DNA of 64,000 nucleotides from Jackrogersella multiformis (lineage: Eukaryota > Ascomycota > Sordariomycetes > Xylariales > Hypoxylaceae), in contig CADCXD010000005.1 of assembly GCA_902806575.1 (NCBI GenBank), forward strand, positions 2,046,001 through 2,110,000. Direction: 5' to 3'. Position 1 is the first letter of the stretch. The number at the start of each line of letters is the position of its first letter. The translations under genes were made by a program, and so were the position numbers. Below the pieces are notes generated by a model. That model ran no database searches. It worked only from the letters and a program-made list of their open reading frames with translations, and had not been told where the DNA came from. Positions 21,678 to 33,726 of this stretch are shown in pieces.

Positions 21678-24365
21678 ATGGCGTTCCCGAGCCGATTGAC
21701 AGCTCTGCTGTCATTTCTCCTTATTTCCTCATTCGCTACGTTGTCGTCATGTGAGGCTCAAGGTCAAGGTCAAGGTGAAGATGAAGGCATCCTCAACGCC
21801 GAGATTGGTCGATTGAGCAACCAGAGCCTCTTATGGGGACCTTATCGTCCAAATTTATATTTCGGCGTTCGGCCTAGAATCCCTAGGAGCGTGGCAACTG
21901 GTCTCTTATGGGCTAAGGTTGATAACTATGTCGATGTCCAGAACAGTAAGTCAGATGAGTTCGATCTATTTGAATAAGATCGAAAGAAGTCACAAGTCAA
22001 ATGTCATTATTAATCTGCATATTTAGGCTTCCGCTATACTTGCGAACAAAATGAAGGAATGGCCGGTTATGGATGGGATGAGTATGACACGCGAAAAGGT
22101 GGTGTCCAGCATATTCATGACGCTGGAAACAAGATCGACATCACCACCGAGTTTGTCAAGATCCCTGGTGGTGGCCACGGAGGAAGTTGGGCCGCCCGCA
22201 TCAAAGGTGAACCTCGTGAAGATGCCCCCTCGGATCTCAAGACTACAGTATTATTCTACGTCGCTTCCGAGGCGCTCGGCGACACTGTTGAAGTCGGCAA
22301 TGGCCTTGACGTCGGCAAAGGCGATGAGAATGGCTTTAAAGGCGACGTGACCTTTTTCGGCAAATCCCAATCCCTGGGAGACTTTAAGCTAGTTGTTACT
22401 AAGGGTACGGGCGAGCATCCCAAGAGCGATCATCCCATGTCAGACAAAAGAGATCTCGACAAGACGACAGTACAATCATTAATTGTGCCCGAAGAACACT
22501 TGTGGCAGGCCAAGCAGTTACTATTCCAGCAGCTCAAGGCAGGCGTAGACGAGGTCATTAAGGAATACGGGTCTGAGAATGCGCCACCTCCTTGGCAAGT
22601 CTACCAACTTGATCACAAACCCAACACTGGAAATATACACCTTGTTCAGAAGGTATTCGAGGGTCCTTTCGAGTTCGACATTCTGTTCTCTAGCGGCTCG
22701 GCTGGTGCCGAGACGACGAGCGAGGATTTGACCCGAGAGATCAAGTCGACGACTGAAGCTTTCAACGAGCGCTTTGCCGACATATTTTCTCCCCAGGCCC
22801 CTTTCAATGCCGATAAATATCGCAAATTTGGACGAAGCATGCTTTCCAATCTCGCAGGGGGTATCGGATACTTCTACGGGAAGCATGTCGTCGACCGATC
22901 ATATGCTCCTGAGTATGACGAAGAGAATGAGGGTTTCTGGGAGGAAACTGCCGAAGCTCGCGGTCGCCGGCAAGAACAGCTTGAGGGACCATACGAATTA
23001 TTCTCGAGTATCCCATCCAGACCCTTTTTCCCACGTGGATTTTTATGGGATGAGGGTTTCCACCTTCTTCCCATCGCCGATTGGGATATTGATCTTACCC
23101 TTGAGATTGTGAAGAGCTGGTACAATTTGATGGACGAGGATGGCTGGATTGCTCGAGAGCAGATTCTAGGTGACGAAGCTCGAAGCAAGGTGCCGGCCGA
23201 GTTCCAAGTTCAGTACCCACATTATGCCAACCCTCCGACTCTATACCTAGTCCTTGAAGCCTTCACGGAGAAGCTACTGAAGGCGAACGGCAGCCAGCAC
23301 GCGGGCAAGGAACATTTGTCAGTGGAATCCGTACTTGAGAGTGCACATGTCGACAACCCCTCTCTGGGCGTTGAGTACCTCCGCACCCTGTATCCTCTAC
23401 TCCGACGCCAGTTCTTGTGGTTCAAGAAGACTCAATTTGGAGACATTAAGGGGTATGACCGAGAAGCATATTCCACAAAGGAGGCTTACCGTTGGCGCGG
23501 GCGATCTGTTCAGCATATTCTGACGAGCGGCCTTGACGATTATCCTCGACCTCAACCTCCCCACCCTGGTGAGCTGCACGTCGACCTGATCTCGTGGATG
23601 GGCATGTCGGCTAGAGTGCTGGCTAAGATTGCGGACTTCGTCGGCCTACCTGAGGACGTGCGGGAGTACAACAAGGCGCTCGACGGTATATCACACAACC
23701 TGGTGGACCTTCACTGGTCCGAATCCGCGGGCTGCTTCTGCGATGCCACCATTGACGACTTCGAGGAGCATACCCTGGTCTGCCATAAGGGTTACATATC
23801 CTTGTTCCCTTTTTTGATGGGTCTACTAGAGCCCGATGACGCTAAGCTCGGCAAGACCCTTGACCTATTGGGAGACGAAGAAGAGCTATTCAGCCCCCAC
23901 GGCATCAGGAGTCTAAGCAAGAAGTCCGAATTCTACGGCACGGACGAGAACTACTGGAGAAGCCCCGTGTGGATCAACATGAACTACCTCGCTATTGTGC
24001 AACTCAGGGTAAGTACCTACTCTATCTCGAAAAATCACAATCCCTTCTCCCCTTCTCATCTGCTAGCTCTCTATTCTATCCCTTCAATTTTCGCTCGCTA
24101 ACAGAAGCCGCAGAACTACGCCCTCAATTCAGGCCCTTACTCGCACAAGGCCAAGGACCTGTACACCAAGCTGCGGAAGAACATAGTCGAGACCGTCTAC
24201 GAAAGCTGGGAGGAGACGGGCTTCGCGTGGGAGCAGTACAACCCCGAGACCGGCAAGGGCCAGCGGACGCAGCACTTCACCGGCTGGACCAGCCTCGTGG
24301 TCAAGATCATGGCCATGGATGACCTCGACGAGGGGGCCGGCAGTCACGAGCGAGATGAGTTGTAA
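21678..24365 (+). CDS. cwh41: ER processing alpha-glucosidase I (GH63)
   Basis: The exons are 21678-21945, 22027-24008 and 24105-24365, giving 836 residues. Glucosidase I removes the outermost alpha-1,2-linked glucose from the Glc3Man9GlcNAc2 glycan just after transfer to nascent protein in the ER. An N-terminal hydrophobic segment (LTALLSFLLISSFATLSS) is a signal peptide or anchor. The family blocks LLWGPYRPNLYFGVRPR, SRPFFPRGFLWDEGFHLLPI, YWRSPVWINMNYL and, near the end, WEQYNPETGKGQRTQHFTGW are all present. The last contains the Glu of the catalytic pair by family comparison. Introns of 81 and 96 nt join cleanly; the last exon is essential because it carries that C-terminal active-site block. 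ATG 21678 is supported by the signal sequence. Confidence 0.95.
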
Positions 24366-24905
24366 AGATGTTCTAGTCTAGTATGTACCTATATATGCCT
24401 CTAGGGTGCGCCGAGAGAGTTCCGGTGAGAGAAGAGGAATATTCGAGTGCAATGCACCCGCTGGATGACGCCTAATAATGACGAATGATTCATCAATACT
24501 ACCTACCATACTAGGGACGAGGACGAGAAAAGGCTTTATAAACGTAAACGTAAAAGTAGAATCTCAAATGAATATATGATGCCGTGCGATATCCTATCCT
24601 ATCCTATGCTACTACTTGCTATGCGACTCTATGATGAATGGAGCTGCCATTTTCCCGTACCCCTTGCCCCTTATGCATTATCCCTTCCCGTACATACGTA
24701 CACGTAAATCGTTGAGCTATTTACCCTCGACAAAACAAATACTCCGCTATATAGAAAAATCCCTCCAACTACCTACCCACCTAGCCTGCCTAGGTACCGT
24801 ACCGTACCGTACCTTGTCACAAGTACATCCCGAAACGCGGCGTGCGTAATAGCAAGTACGTGTTACACGCGTACCCAATACTCACCCACCACGCCTCGTC
24901 ACTCA
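24366..24905. other. intergenic between convergent genes
   Basis: 3' regions of glucosidase I (+) and PABA synthase (-). Short direct repeats occur: ATCCTATCCTATCCTATG near 24590 and GTACCGTACCGTACCGTACC at about 24795-24814. I see no gene. Confidence 0.5.
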
Positions 24906-27452
24906 TCACTCGTCATCGAACACGCCCAGCGGGCCCTTGAGCTTGGTGAACATCTCGTCGCGCTCGCCGTCGGCGGTGCTCAGGGCGGTGACGGCGCCGC
25001 CGGCGCCGATATGCCAGACCTCGAGGTCTTGCTGCTGCCCCTGCTGCCCCTGCTGCTGCTGCGGGACCGCCGCCTCGTCGTCCCAGCGGAACAGGCTGCG
25101 GATGGTCACGCTCCAGTCGCCGCGGCCCGCGGCGTCCATGTAGCCGACGACGCCCGAGTACAGGCTGCGCTCGCGTCCGCCCTCGATGCCGTGCAGGATC
25201 TCGCAGCTGCGCTTCTTGGGGGCGCCCGTCATGCTGCCGGGAGGCAGGCTGGCGGCGAGCACGTCGAGGCCGGTTTTGGTTTCGGTTCCGGCGGGGGAAG
25301 GCGGCGGCAGGCGGCCTTCGACGACGCTGATCATCTGGAAGACGCTGGCGTACTCCTCGACGATGTTGAGCTTGGGGACGGCGACGCGGCCGGGGCCGCA
25401 CACGCCGTGCAGGTCGTGGCGGACCAGGTCGACGATCATCAGGTTCTCGGCCTCCTCCTTGGGCACGTGCAGGATGACCTCGGCCTGCGCGAGGGTGGAC
25501 ACGGCGCGTGACTTGCGCACCGTACCCTTCATCGGCCGCATCGAGCAGAGGCCCCCCGCGCCGAACTCGAGGAACCGCTCCGGCGAGCTGCTGACCAGCG
25601 TGGCGCCGCCGAGCCGCACGTACGACCCGAAGGGGGCCGGCTGGCGCGAGCGCAGGGACCGGTAGAGCTGCCACGAGGTCTGCGGCGGTTTGCCGGGCTC
25701 GAGAGGGGCTAGGGGGGAGGACTCGGCTGTCGAGGGACTCTTGGGTCTTGTGATGTGTGTCTGCTCCGTGAGGCATAGCTCGTACGAGTCACCCGAGGCG
25801 ATGTAATCCTGGCAGGTGCGGACTTTAGCCTCGTATTCGTCGGCGTCTGGCACCTGTATATACGCCTTCGTGGAAGTAGACGTAGGCGTCGACGGCGGCG
25901 TTAGCTGGTTTAGCTGTGCGTGCTTGTTGAAATTCGCTCGGAGCCCGTCCAACCAAACTGGCGAGGTCGAGAGTTTTTCGGCGATGGACTCCGCCCAGCT
26001 TCTGCCTTCGGGCTCCGATGGTGACAGATATTGTAGGCGTATTGTGCCTTCTGTATGGTCTATAACAACACTTTTAGTGATCCAGGCGAAGCAGAGATCT
26101 GGCCTATTATGATGTCTCTCTTGGTGCGATTTGACATCAATGCCTTCCAGGCCCAGCTCGTAAGTAGTAAATCCCATAAAGCCACCGAGAAATGGATGTG
26201 AATGGTCATCCGCTGCCATTCTACGCCGAGTCCAGAATTCGGCCAGCAATTGCCATATAGTTTGCTGAGGACGAAGATGAATCTTCTCAAGCACTTCTTG
26301 CGAAGATCCCTGAGAAGTCGGGCCGCGTATAGTGACATGCCTGTCTCCTGTTCTATATTCTAATTTCAATGCCTCATCAACATCAAGGGCGATAATGCTG
26401 TATCGCCCTCGTACATCGGCCCCAATCCTATTAGCTTTTGCGCTCGCAGAGTCAAGAATGATGAAATCCTTTCTATCGCCCTGTAATATCTCGACGATGT
26501 CAGGAGCCTCGATATGGATTGGAAGTCGTAGAGTCTTCGAACAATAGCGATAGTTTATCCCGAAAGATGCCAGCTTGCTATTGCTGCTAACCCGTGGACA
26601 GGAATCGTTCAAATCAGGTTCCAAACGATCCATACTATCGTCAAGGCTACATGTGTTAGACTTGGGTAACCCAGTAACGGCACTCAGTGAAGTAATGGCC
26701 GGATCTACCATCCGCCCATTCGTATGACTCCATCGCATGGCTTCGCTGAACCAGTTCTTAATGACTTGGTGACCCGTTGTCTCAGTACATATTGATTCAG
26801 GATGGTATTGCAGGCCCCAGAACGGTTTTGTTCTGTGCTTCACACCCATAAGAATGCGGTCTACACAGTTGCCTCGTTTTTCATATACCCACGCCAAGGG
26901 GACCACATCTCGAAGATGAGCAGGAGAAGCCCATTTAAATGCCACCCAATCATCTGCAGAGATTGACTCTTGTCCAATATCGGCGTGGAGACTGTGGTAG
27001 AGTGTGGCCTTAAAAGGAGGAACACCATGGAAGATATTTCCCTCCTGTAAACTGGGCCGGTCCATTGCATGGTCGATTTCCCGCATCATGCCGTGAAGGC
27101 CGGTTTTCAGCTTCTTCACAATACCACCACAGCTCACAACTAGGCTTTGGAAACCTAGGCATATCCCGAGCACTGGGACTAAATGTTCGGCTTCGAGATC
27201 CCATATATATTTCATGAGCCCCACATCCTGAGGTAGGTTTGGTGAACCAGGTCCCGGACCACAAACGATAGCATCGTAGCGACGGAGCAAGCTAGTCAAC
27301 TCTTGAGTAAATCTTGGCTCTTCCGGGTTGAGTTCAGGCGGATCAATGGGTAGGATGTCAACATGAGCATCTAGGGTTGTTGTCAGAAGAGAAACAATAT
27401 TATTACTGAAAGAATCGTATGCGTCAATGAAGAGAATTCGTGGGATATTCAT
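24906..27452 (-). CDS. pabAB: bifunctional aminodeoxychorismate (PABA) synthase
   Basis: This is an 848-residue intronless gene. It makes 4-amino-4-deoxychorismate, the precursor of p-aminobenzoate for folate. The N-terminal half is a class I glutamine amidotransferase with Cys98 in GICLGFQSL and the His217/Glu219 pair in YHPES. The C-terminal half is a chorismate-binding domain with APFGSYVRLGGATLVSSSPE, MRPMKGTVRKSRA, LIVDLVRHDL-type (LMIVDLVRHDLHGVCGPGR) and GSMTGAPKKRSCEI motifs. The fusion order amidotransferase then synthase fits fungal PABA synthase; fungal anthranilate synthase keeps TrpE separate. A Gln-rich insert (VPQQQQGQQGQQQ) lies near the C-terminus. The chorismate domain is far richer in G+C than the amidotransferase half. 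Confidence 0.93.
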   Translation of the reverse strand: MNIPRILFIDAYDSFSNNIVSLLTTTLDAHVDILPIDPPELNPEEPRFTQELTSLLRRYDAIVCGPGPGSPNLPQDVGLMKYIWDLEAEHLVPVLGICLGFQSLVVSCGGIVKKLKTGLHGMMREIDHAMDRPSLQEGNIFHGVPPFKATLYHSLHADIGQESISADDWVAFKWASPAHLRDVVPLAWVYEKRGNCVDRILMGVKHRTKPFWGLQYHPESICTETTGHQVIKNWFSEAMRWSHTNGRMVDPAITSLSAVTGLPKSNTCSLDDSMDRLEPDLNDSCPRVSSNSKLASFGINYRYCSKTLRLPIHIEAPDIVEILQGDRKDFIILDSASAKANRIGADVRGRYSIIALDVDEALKLEYRTGDRHVTIRGPTSQGSSQEVLEKIHLRPQQTIWQLLAEFWTRRRMAADDHSHPFLGGFMGFTTYELGLEGIDVKSHQERHHNRPDLCFAWITKSVVIDHTEGTIRLQYLSPSEPEGRSWAESIAEKLSTSPVWLDGLRANFNKHAQLNQLTPPSTPTSTSTKAYIQVPDADEYEAKVRTCQDYIASGDSYELCLTEQTHITRPKSPSTAESSPLAPLEPGKPPQTSWQLYRSLRSRQPAPFGSYVRLGGATLVSSSPERFLEFGAGGLCSMRPMKGTVRKSRAVSTLAQAEVILHVPKEEAENLMIVDLVRHDLHGVCGPGRVAVPKLNIVEEYASVFQMISVVEGRLPPPSPAGTETKTGLDVLAASLPPGSMTGAPKKRSCEILHGIEGGRERSLYSGVVGYMDAAGRGDWSVTIRSLFRWDDEAAVPQQQQGQQGQQQDLEVWHIGAGGAVTALSTADGERDEMFTKLKGPLGVFDDE

Positions 27453-28263
27453 ATTGGTATCTGCAACAAATTGCCAACCCTGACTTGGATGTGCATGACG
27501 AACTCTCTTGTCTGAGGACTCAGTTTAGACTAGTCATGGTGTATAGAGGTATTTATCTCATTCGTGGACGATGAAGATGATATGACTAACTAGGAAGAAT
27601 TTTTGCAAGGGATACCTGAGGTAGAGGTAAGAAATAGGAAAATGTTTGCAGCTGACAACAGTTAAATACCTAGGTAGATTAACTAGCGGTTAGCTACCTC
27701 CTACCTAAGGCACTAGGTTCTAGGGTAGGTACCTGGGGGTAGGTACGGAGTATTTATTTTCAGGCTTAACATAGAGCCGGGCTAGAGCACGGACAGTGGA
27801 CCGAAAGGAAGCGGCTCGGAGCGGTCTATTTAGTGATCGGTCTTTCCGATTCTTCTCTCGTCTCCTTTAGAACTAACTCTTATCTCAAGTCTAGCATTTT
27901 ATTTACATAAAAGCACATAGGCTGCTAATAGGTAGTTACTTTCTACTTATCTTAATTAACCATATCATTAATTTTGTCTGAGTCGTATCCAAATTTGAAA
28001 TCTATAATTTCAGCATCCCCCTGAATGATACTAATATCACTCGGACTTCTCGCTACAACGGAGATTCGTATGACACGATAAATAGGTCATACAACCTCGC
28101 CGGCTACGTGGGATATATCTATAAATACACAACACTGGTTTGGTATCGCGTAGTACGAGTGGTATTGTTCTAAACTAGCATAGATCTACTCTGCGCTAGC
28201 TAGCTAGCTATCTATACATTTTTGGTATATGACGGATGCGGCGACTCTAATGCAATATCCCCT
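27453..28263. other. intergenic PABA synthase-LOG
   Basis: About 0.8 kb. CTAGGTAG/CCTAAGG motifs cluster at 27665-27750; an AGCTAGCTAGCTAGCT run lies at about 28197-28210. I see no gene. Confidence 0.5.
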
Positions 28264-29052
28264 TCACTCGCTACCCCAATCTAAGCCGTACCGCGCGTCT
28301 GAGACCTTGTACTCCCGTAACGCCTTGAGAGCACCCTCGGCATCTGTTGCCGAGACCAAGATGTCGGCGTTGCCTGCTTTCACAAAGCCTTCGTCGACCG
28401 CCGTCGTGATCCACTGTGTTAGGCCGTCGTAGAACCCATTGATGTTCAGCAAGCAGACGCCCTTGTTGTGGATGCCCAGCTGGTTCCATGTCGCCGTCTC
28501 GAGTAGCTCTTCCATCGTACCGTAGCCACCGGGGAGCGCGATGAAGCCGCTTCCGGGACCGCCCTCGATCACTTCTCGCGCCATCATCTGTTTCCGCGTG
28601 TGCATATCCTTGACAACCGTTGTCCGCCCATAGATCTGCTCCTCCGGAAGGTGGTAGCCGTTGGCGTCCGTGGTTGATGAGTATGTAGAGTCGCGCTCCC
28701 ATTTGACGAGTGCCTCGGGGATGATACCGTGGACCGCATTAGGGCCTGCTATGGCTACTATCGTCTTGGCAACCTCGCCCATCAACCCGACCGTGCCGCC
28801 TCCGTAAACTAGGAATATAATATATAATATTAGTTACATATTCAAGCAATAAGGTATACCTATCTGAGGTTTAGAATAAGGAAGTCCCGAAGCAACGGAA
28901 GACGTACCTAAGGCTATGTTGTTCTCCGCTATGAGCTTTCCCAATTCCTGGGCAGCTTTGAGGTATGCCGGGTTCTTCCCCGGCGAAGAGCCGCAGTAGA
29001 CGCAGATCTTGGTCTGGGCCGGCGTCGCATTGGGGTTCGGACCGGACGCCAT
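28264..29052 (-). CDS. LOG-family (cytokinin riboside 5'-monophosphate phosphoribohydrolase-like) protein
   Basis: The exons are 29052-28908 and 28808-28264, giving 229 residues. LOG enzymes release free base from nucleoside 5'-monophosphates; in plants and some fungi this activates cytokinins. The Rossmann-like start KICVYCGSSPG, IALVYGGGTVGLMG, RKQMM (120-124) and PGGYGTMEE (141-149) are the family's nucleotide-binding and catalytic motifs. The 99-nt intron (GTACGT...CCTAG) interrupts IALVYGGG, and the join is in frame. Older annotations call this family lysine decarboxylase, which is wrong. The true substrate here is unknown; no isopentenyltransferase gene is nearby, so a cytokinin role is not implied. 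Confidence 0.92.
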
Positions 29053-30360
29053 GGTTGTAGTGAGTGCTTCGCGACGTTTGACAGAGGCGGGGCCTATCAA
29101 GGTAGAAAGCTGTGGGAGTCGGAATGCGACAACGGCTCGGAGGTGTTTATGAGATAGAGTGTCCGACTAATAACTACCAAGGCAGCAAGAGATGATATCA
29201 AGGTTGGGCATAAAAAGAAAGAGAAAAGAGTTCAGAGTTCAGACAATCAAGACAGAAGAGTTCAGACAACGGTTTATTAATAAGTTAAAGAGAGAGAATT
29301 TGGATATATATAGGTACCTAGGTAGGTAATATAAATGGTATATACGATGGATGTATGGTTAGAAATGAGTTGGTTGTTTCGGGAGGAATGTAGTGTGTCG
29401 AGTCACCCGTAGAATTCAGAATTCAGAATTCGCAAACACCAAGAGAGAAGTATGGAAGAGCAAAGAGGTGTAGGTGTTTGTGTGTGGCGGGAAGCGGCAT
29501 CATGAATCTAAGTCAGGGTGTCAGAGCTGTCAGAGTGTCGGGGTATCAAGGTGGGACTTGGGCGTTGAAGCATTCTTTTGCTGCCGTTGCTTTTTATTTT
29601 ATTTATTCTTATGCTTCAAGACGAATTTTATGCTTAGAACTGGAGTCAGTTGAGCCTATCTCACCAATGACGTAGCAGGTAGGTAGTCGGTTGACAATAA
29701 ATTTAACCACTCCGAGTTCGTTCTATTACATACCTAAGTCCAGGGCTACCGTGTTGCATCTTTATTACATTACCTAAGTACCCGAGGTAGGTATCTCTAT
29801 TTACCGGGGCCGATTGCACAAAATGTCTGATGTCTTAGGTTATTAATTAAGTACCTAGTTAGGCTGTTGTCTCGAGTCATTGTAGCAATCCATTCGGGCA
29901 ACGATGAAGAAAAGGTGAAAAGGTATGAATGATAATTGGCTCTCCCCGTTGCCAGCTGATATAGAAATAATTTACCTACCCCTAGGTGTCACTCTCCCCT
30001 TACAGCTTACGTCGTGCACCATGATCGGCCTATGATTCGCCGATATCCCCGCTGTCGGAGGGGTCTAGGCCACCTACATAGGTACCTAGGAGGTAGTTAG
30101 TGAGAACTTAATAGAACTTAAACCGATCAAGGGTTCGGTAGCTACCTAGGTACCTAGGTACACATATCCATACGTATACCTTATTTTCTCACTTTTTCTT
30201 CCCAGCGATGTCCAGTACTACCTAGGTACATAACAATATTCCTGCCAGACTCAACACAGCACCGCCAGTCAGGTTTTGTCCAAGACAACCTCCGCTTTGA
30301 CAGACCGTCATCGCACACCTTCTGAATCGGTATCACGGCCTGGCATCACCGTCGGTAGAG
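29053..30360. other. divergent intergenic LOG/CLPTM1
   Basis: About 1.3 kb without a gene. GAATTCAGAATTCAGAATTC direct repeats lie at about 29413-29431. CCTAGGTACC-type palindromes are frequent (29310-29330, 29770-29790, 30075-30095, 30145-30165, 30220-30230). Confidence 0.5.
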
Positions 30361-32581
30361 ATGCCGGAAGCAAATGCTCCCGCCGCGGGGGATGCTCGCG
30401 AAGAGCAAGGTGTAAGTTAACGCGTCGCAAAGCCTCTACCTACATGCTCTACCTACATGTAGGTGGAAGTAATTCAATATGTTCATAGTAGCAACTCCGA
30501 AGAATCATAGCTAACATGCTTCCTTTTCTCTAGTCAATGCTTTGGAAAGTCGTCCAGGGTGTGGCCGTATGGTATGGCTTGCAATTGTTGATGAAGCAAT
30601 TCACTGGCGGCAGCAAAACCCCGATTGCTTCGACCCAAGACGATTCTGGAAATGTTGTTCAGGTTCCCGCGAATACCGGCGAAATACCTGCCTACCAACT
30701 TCGGCCGAACGGTCTCGATGAAGGCGCCGTATGGAGCCCCATTCCGCAACGTCTGGCCCCAATGTGGCCGTCTGATAGTTCCGTCGATATCATTGTCACA
30801 CTCTCGCCGTCATTCGTCCCTGTTAAGATATCTAGCGTGTCGGAGGAGTACGTGGCCCTTATTGAGAAAGGTTTTAAGCTAGGCAACTCGTCTGAAAATC
30901 GAGTTGCTGAAACTACCTTCAATGTGCCTCCTTCTGTTCAAAAGAACGGGACACTCTGGGGTCATTTCTATATCGGACTGACAGGAGCCAACCTCGACCC
31001 TAAGGAACCAGGATTTGACCCAGCGACAGCCTTCCACTTCGTGTATCCCCTCACCCAGTATATCCCCAAGAAAAAGGAGTCAAAGACCCGCAACTTGCTC
31101 GAGGACAAATCTGAAGTGGAAGGGGCAGAAATCGAAGAACCAACCACCGGGCCAATCATCGCGAATTACTACCACCCCAATACCAGCTTAGCATTTGTTC
31201 CCGATACTGGTATCATTAGCTTTCCCCAATCACACCCAGCCATAAGGCAGTTCATTCATCCAGAGGTAAAACCCCAGCTTTATTTTTTGTATCTAATAGC
31301 ACAGTACTGACATAATATAGGCCTCGGGTGCTCGCGACGGTTCTGGTCAAAATTCTTGGTACTGTATGTCACCCCTTGCTCTCTCTTGTGTTTAGCTCGT
31401 CTGGACAATAGGGGCTAACCTTTACCATAGACCCGGTCTTGTATGTAAACACGTTTTGGCAAATGAGGAGCCATATGACGATACTCAATGATACAGTCAA
31501 GACCCTGCCGCTCCGCCTTGACTTGGGAAACATGAATAATTGGAAGTTTAACATCATGGCCTCTGTCGATTTCAACTCCAAGCAACAAGCGATCCAAGCT
31601 GCGTATGGCGGTCCCATCGCAGGCGGCGGTGACGGAAGCGAGATTGAGATGATTAAGGAGATGTTCTTGGATACGAACCCCTATCTCCTTGGAGTGACGG
31701 CTGTAGTGAGCATTGCGCATCTCCTGCTTGAGATGCTCGCATTCGGATCCGACATTGCTCACTACCGCAAGAAGAAGGACAACGTCGGCATTTCGGTTCG
31801 CTCGATCCTAGCCAACGTCTTCATGCAAGCGGTCATCTTTCTCTACCTGATCGACAACTCCCAGAATACGAGCTGGATGATCCTCGGCTCTCAGGGTGTC
31901 GGTATCCTTATTGAGTTCTGGAAGGTTACTACCATCGTCAACGTTAGAGTACGGCCGGCTCCACCTGGGTCTTTGATACCGTATCGCGTGATGTTCGAAG
32001 ACAAGTACCAGCTAAGCGAAACCGAGGAAAAGACTAAGGAATATGACGAGATTGCCTTCAAATACATGTACATTGCTGGTGTACCTCTAATCATCGGCTA
32101 TGCCATCTGGTCCTTGGTTTACGAATCGCACAAGTCATGGTATTCGTATATTCTCACAACCCTTGTAGGGTCGGTCTACGCATACGGTTTCTTGATGATG
32201 GTTCCTTCGCTGTATATCAACTATCGACTCAAGAGCGTCGCCCACATGCCTGCGAAGGCGATGATGTACAAGTTTTTGAACACTTTTATCGACGACCTCT
32301 TTGCCTTCGCCATCAAGATGCCGTTATTGTACCGTCTAGCCACGTTCCGGGACGATATAATCTTCTTTATATACATATATCAGCGTTGGGCGTACACGGT
32401 CGACTACACTCGTGTTAACGAGTTTGGCCAAGGTGGTGACGATGATGAACCGGAGGATCCTAAGGCAGAGGTCAAGTCATTACCGAAAGGTGATGATGCT
32501 GCTGCTACCGTCACCGAAAATATTGAAGGGGCAGCAAAGTCGAGCGGTGCGAATACAGGTGCAGCAAAGAAGAGGAAGTAG
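30361..32581 (+). CDS. CLPTM1-family multipass membrane protein
   Basis: The exons are 30361-30411, 30534-31265, 31321-31363 and 31431-32581, giving 658 residues. CLPTM1 proteins sit in the ER/secretory membranes; animal members are linked to receptor assembly and lipid scrambling, and the fungal role is poorly known. The N-terminal half is a large lumenal-type domain after one hydrophobic stretch. Family blocks WYYPVLYVNTFWQMR, NPYLLGVTAVVSIAHLLLEM, DIAHYRKKKDNVGISVRSI and QGVGILIEFWKVTT are clear, followed by several membrane segments and LYINYRLKSVAHMPAKAMMY. The C-terminal tail is Ala/Lys-rich and ends AAKKRK. Exon 3 is only 43 nt, and all joins keep frame. The ATG at 30361 is inferred from the splice to QGSMLWKVVQG. 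Confidence 0.92.
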
Positions 32582-33726
32582 AGTATGGAATCTGCACCTA
32601 GCTCCTAGATATATAATATAGGAGTTATGAGCAGTTAGTATAGACATGCGGGTCTGCTGCATGAATATGAACATTTTGATGAGTTTTGCATTCCGAGTTG
32701 ACCGTACGTACAAGGATTATATACGGCACAAGCTCGTACTATTTCCAATCATAGATGGTCTAGAACATGAACATGTAAGGCTTGCATACGTACCTACCTA
32801 GGTACCTAGGTAGGTATATATATATCTCAACCCCGAATAGTTAACGATTTGCATGGCTTCCTGGGCTCAACCTGGGCTCAACCTTGCGCTAAGTCAAATG
32901 CATGTACCGAAGATAGGTACGAAACTGTACCTACCTAGGTACTTATGCTAGGTACCTAGGTAGGTATGATAGCCTATAGGTACCTGGGTATACGTAGTAC
33001 GTATGCAGGTCTTTCAATATGAATATCTTGGCAGTGAGAGTTGTTGCTCCATGTCTGTATGTAATACATTATACACGTCGCAGAGTTTAGACGATAAGGC
33101 ACATTTTCTTTTCCTTTTTCCTTTCAACTCTTACAGGTTCCTGTCCTACTTTCACAATTTGGTGGATATAAAGAAGATCTGCCGCATTGCACTGGTACTA
33201 GAAGTTTTACTGTTCTACGTACATCTAGGTCTTAGGTACATACAGTACTAAGGTTAGGTAGATCATACTGATAACGCGCCGAACGGGTTCTTATCACACC
33301 CCTGCATTGTCGGTAGTCGGGAGATAATCATCTACGTATCAGGTAGTTACGTATTATTAGTTGGTAGGTAGCGGTTCCCAAGCATCAAGCTTTAGCTTGA
33401 CGACACTTACGTATTAAGTTTCGACATTCTGCAACACGCCTGCAGAAAGAAATCTCGGGAACGAAATCTCGGGAATAACCTTGGAGCCAATAAATATTCC
33501 CACCTTTTTTTCTTTCTTTTTCTTTTCCCTCCTTCCGACTTCCCCTATTCCAAAGGTCTTCCTTTTCCGCCTCCCACCTTATTAGAGGAGTAGGGGGAGG
33601 AGGAGGTACAGTATCAGCGACTGCAATCGGTACTATCACCTATCGCCCTCGCCGCCGGTTCCAAGGGGGTTAATAAAAGGAGGGAAAAGAGAAACCCCCC
33701 CCCCGAAAAATCAAAAGAAATAGGAC
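32582..33726. other. intergenic with palindrome cluster
   Basis: About 1.1 kb. Very dense CCTAGGTACC/GTACCTACC motifs lie at 32785-32822 (running into TATATATA) and 32925-33005. An A/C-homopolymer-rich leader lies just before 33727. No gene seen. Confidence 0.55.

Noticed and set aside
24913..25776. 287-codon Arg-rich frame inside the PABA synthase gene
   Set aside because: It is an off-frame reading of the G+C-rich chorismate-binding domain.
24906..27452. Anthranilate synthase instead of PABA synthase
   Set aside because: The single-chain amidotransferase-synthase fusion and overall motif order fit fungal PABA synthase; fungal anthranilate synthase uses separate TrpE and TrpG-TrpC-TrpF chains.
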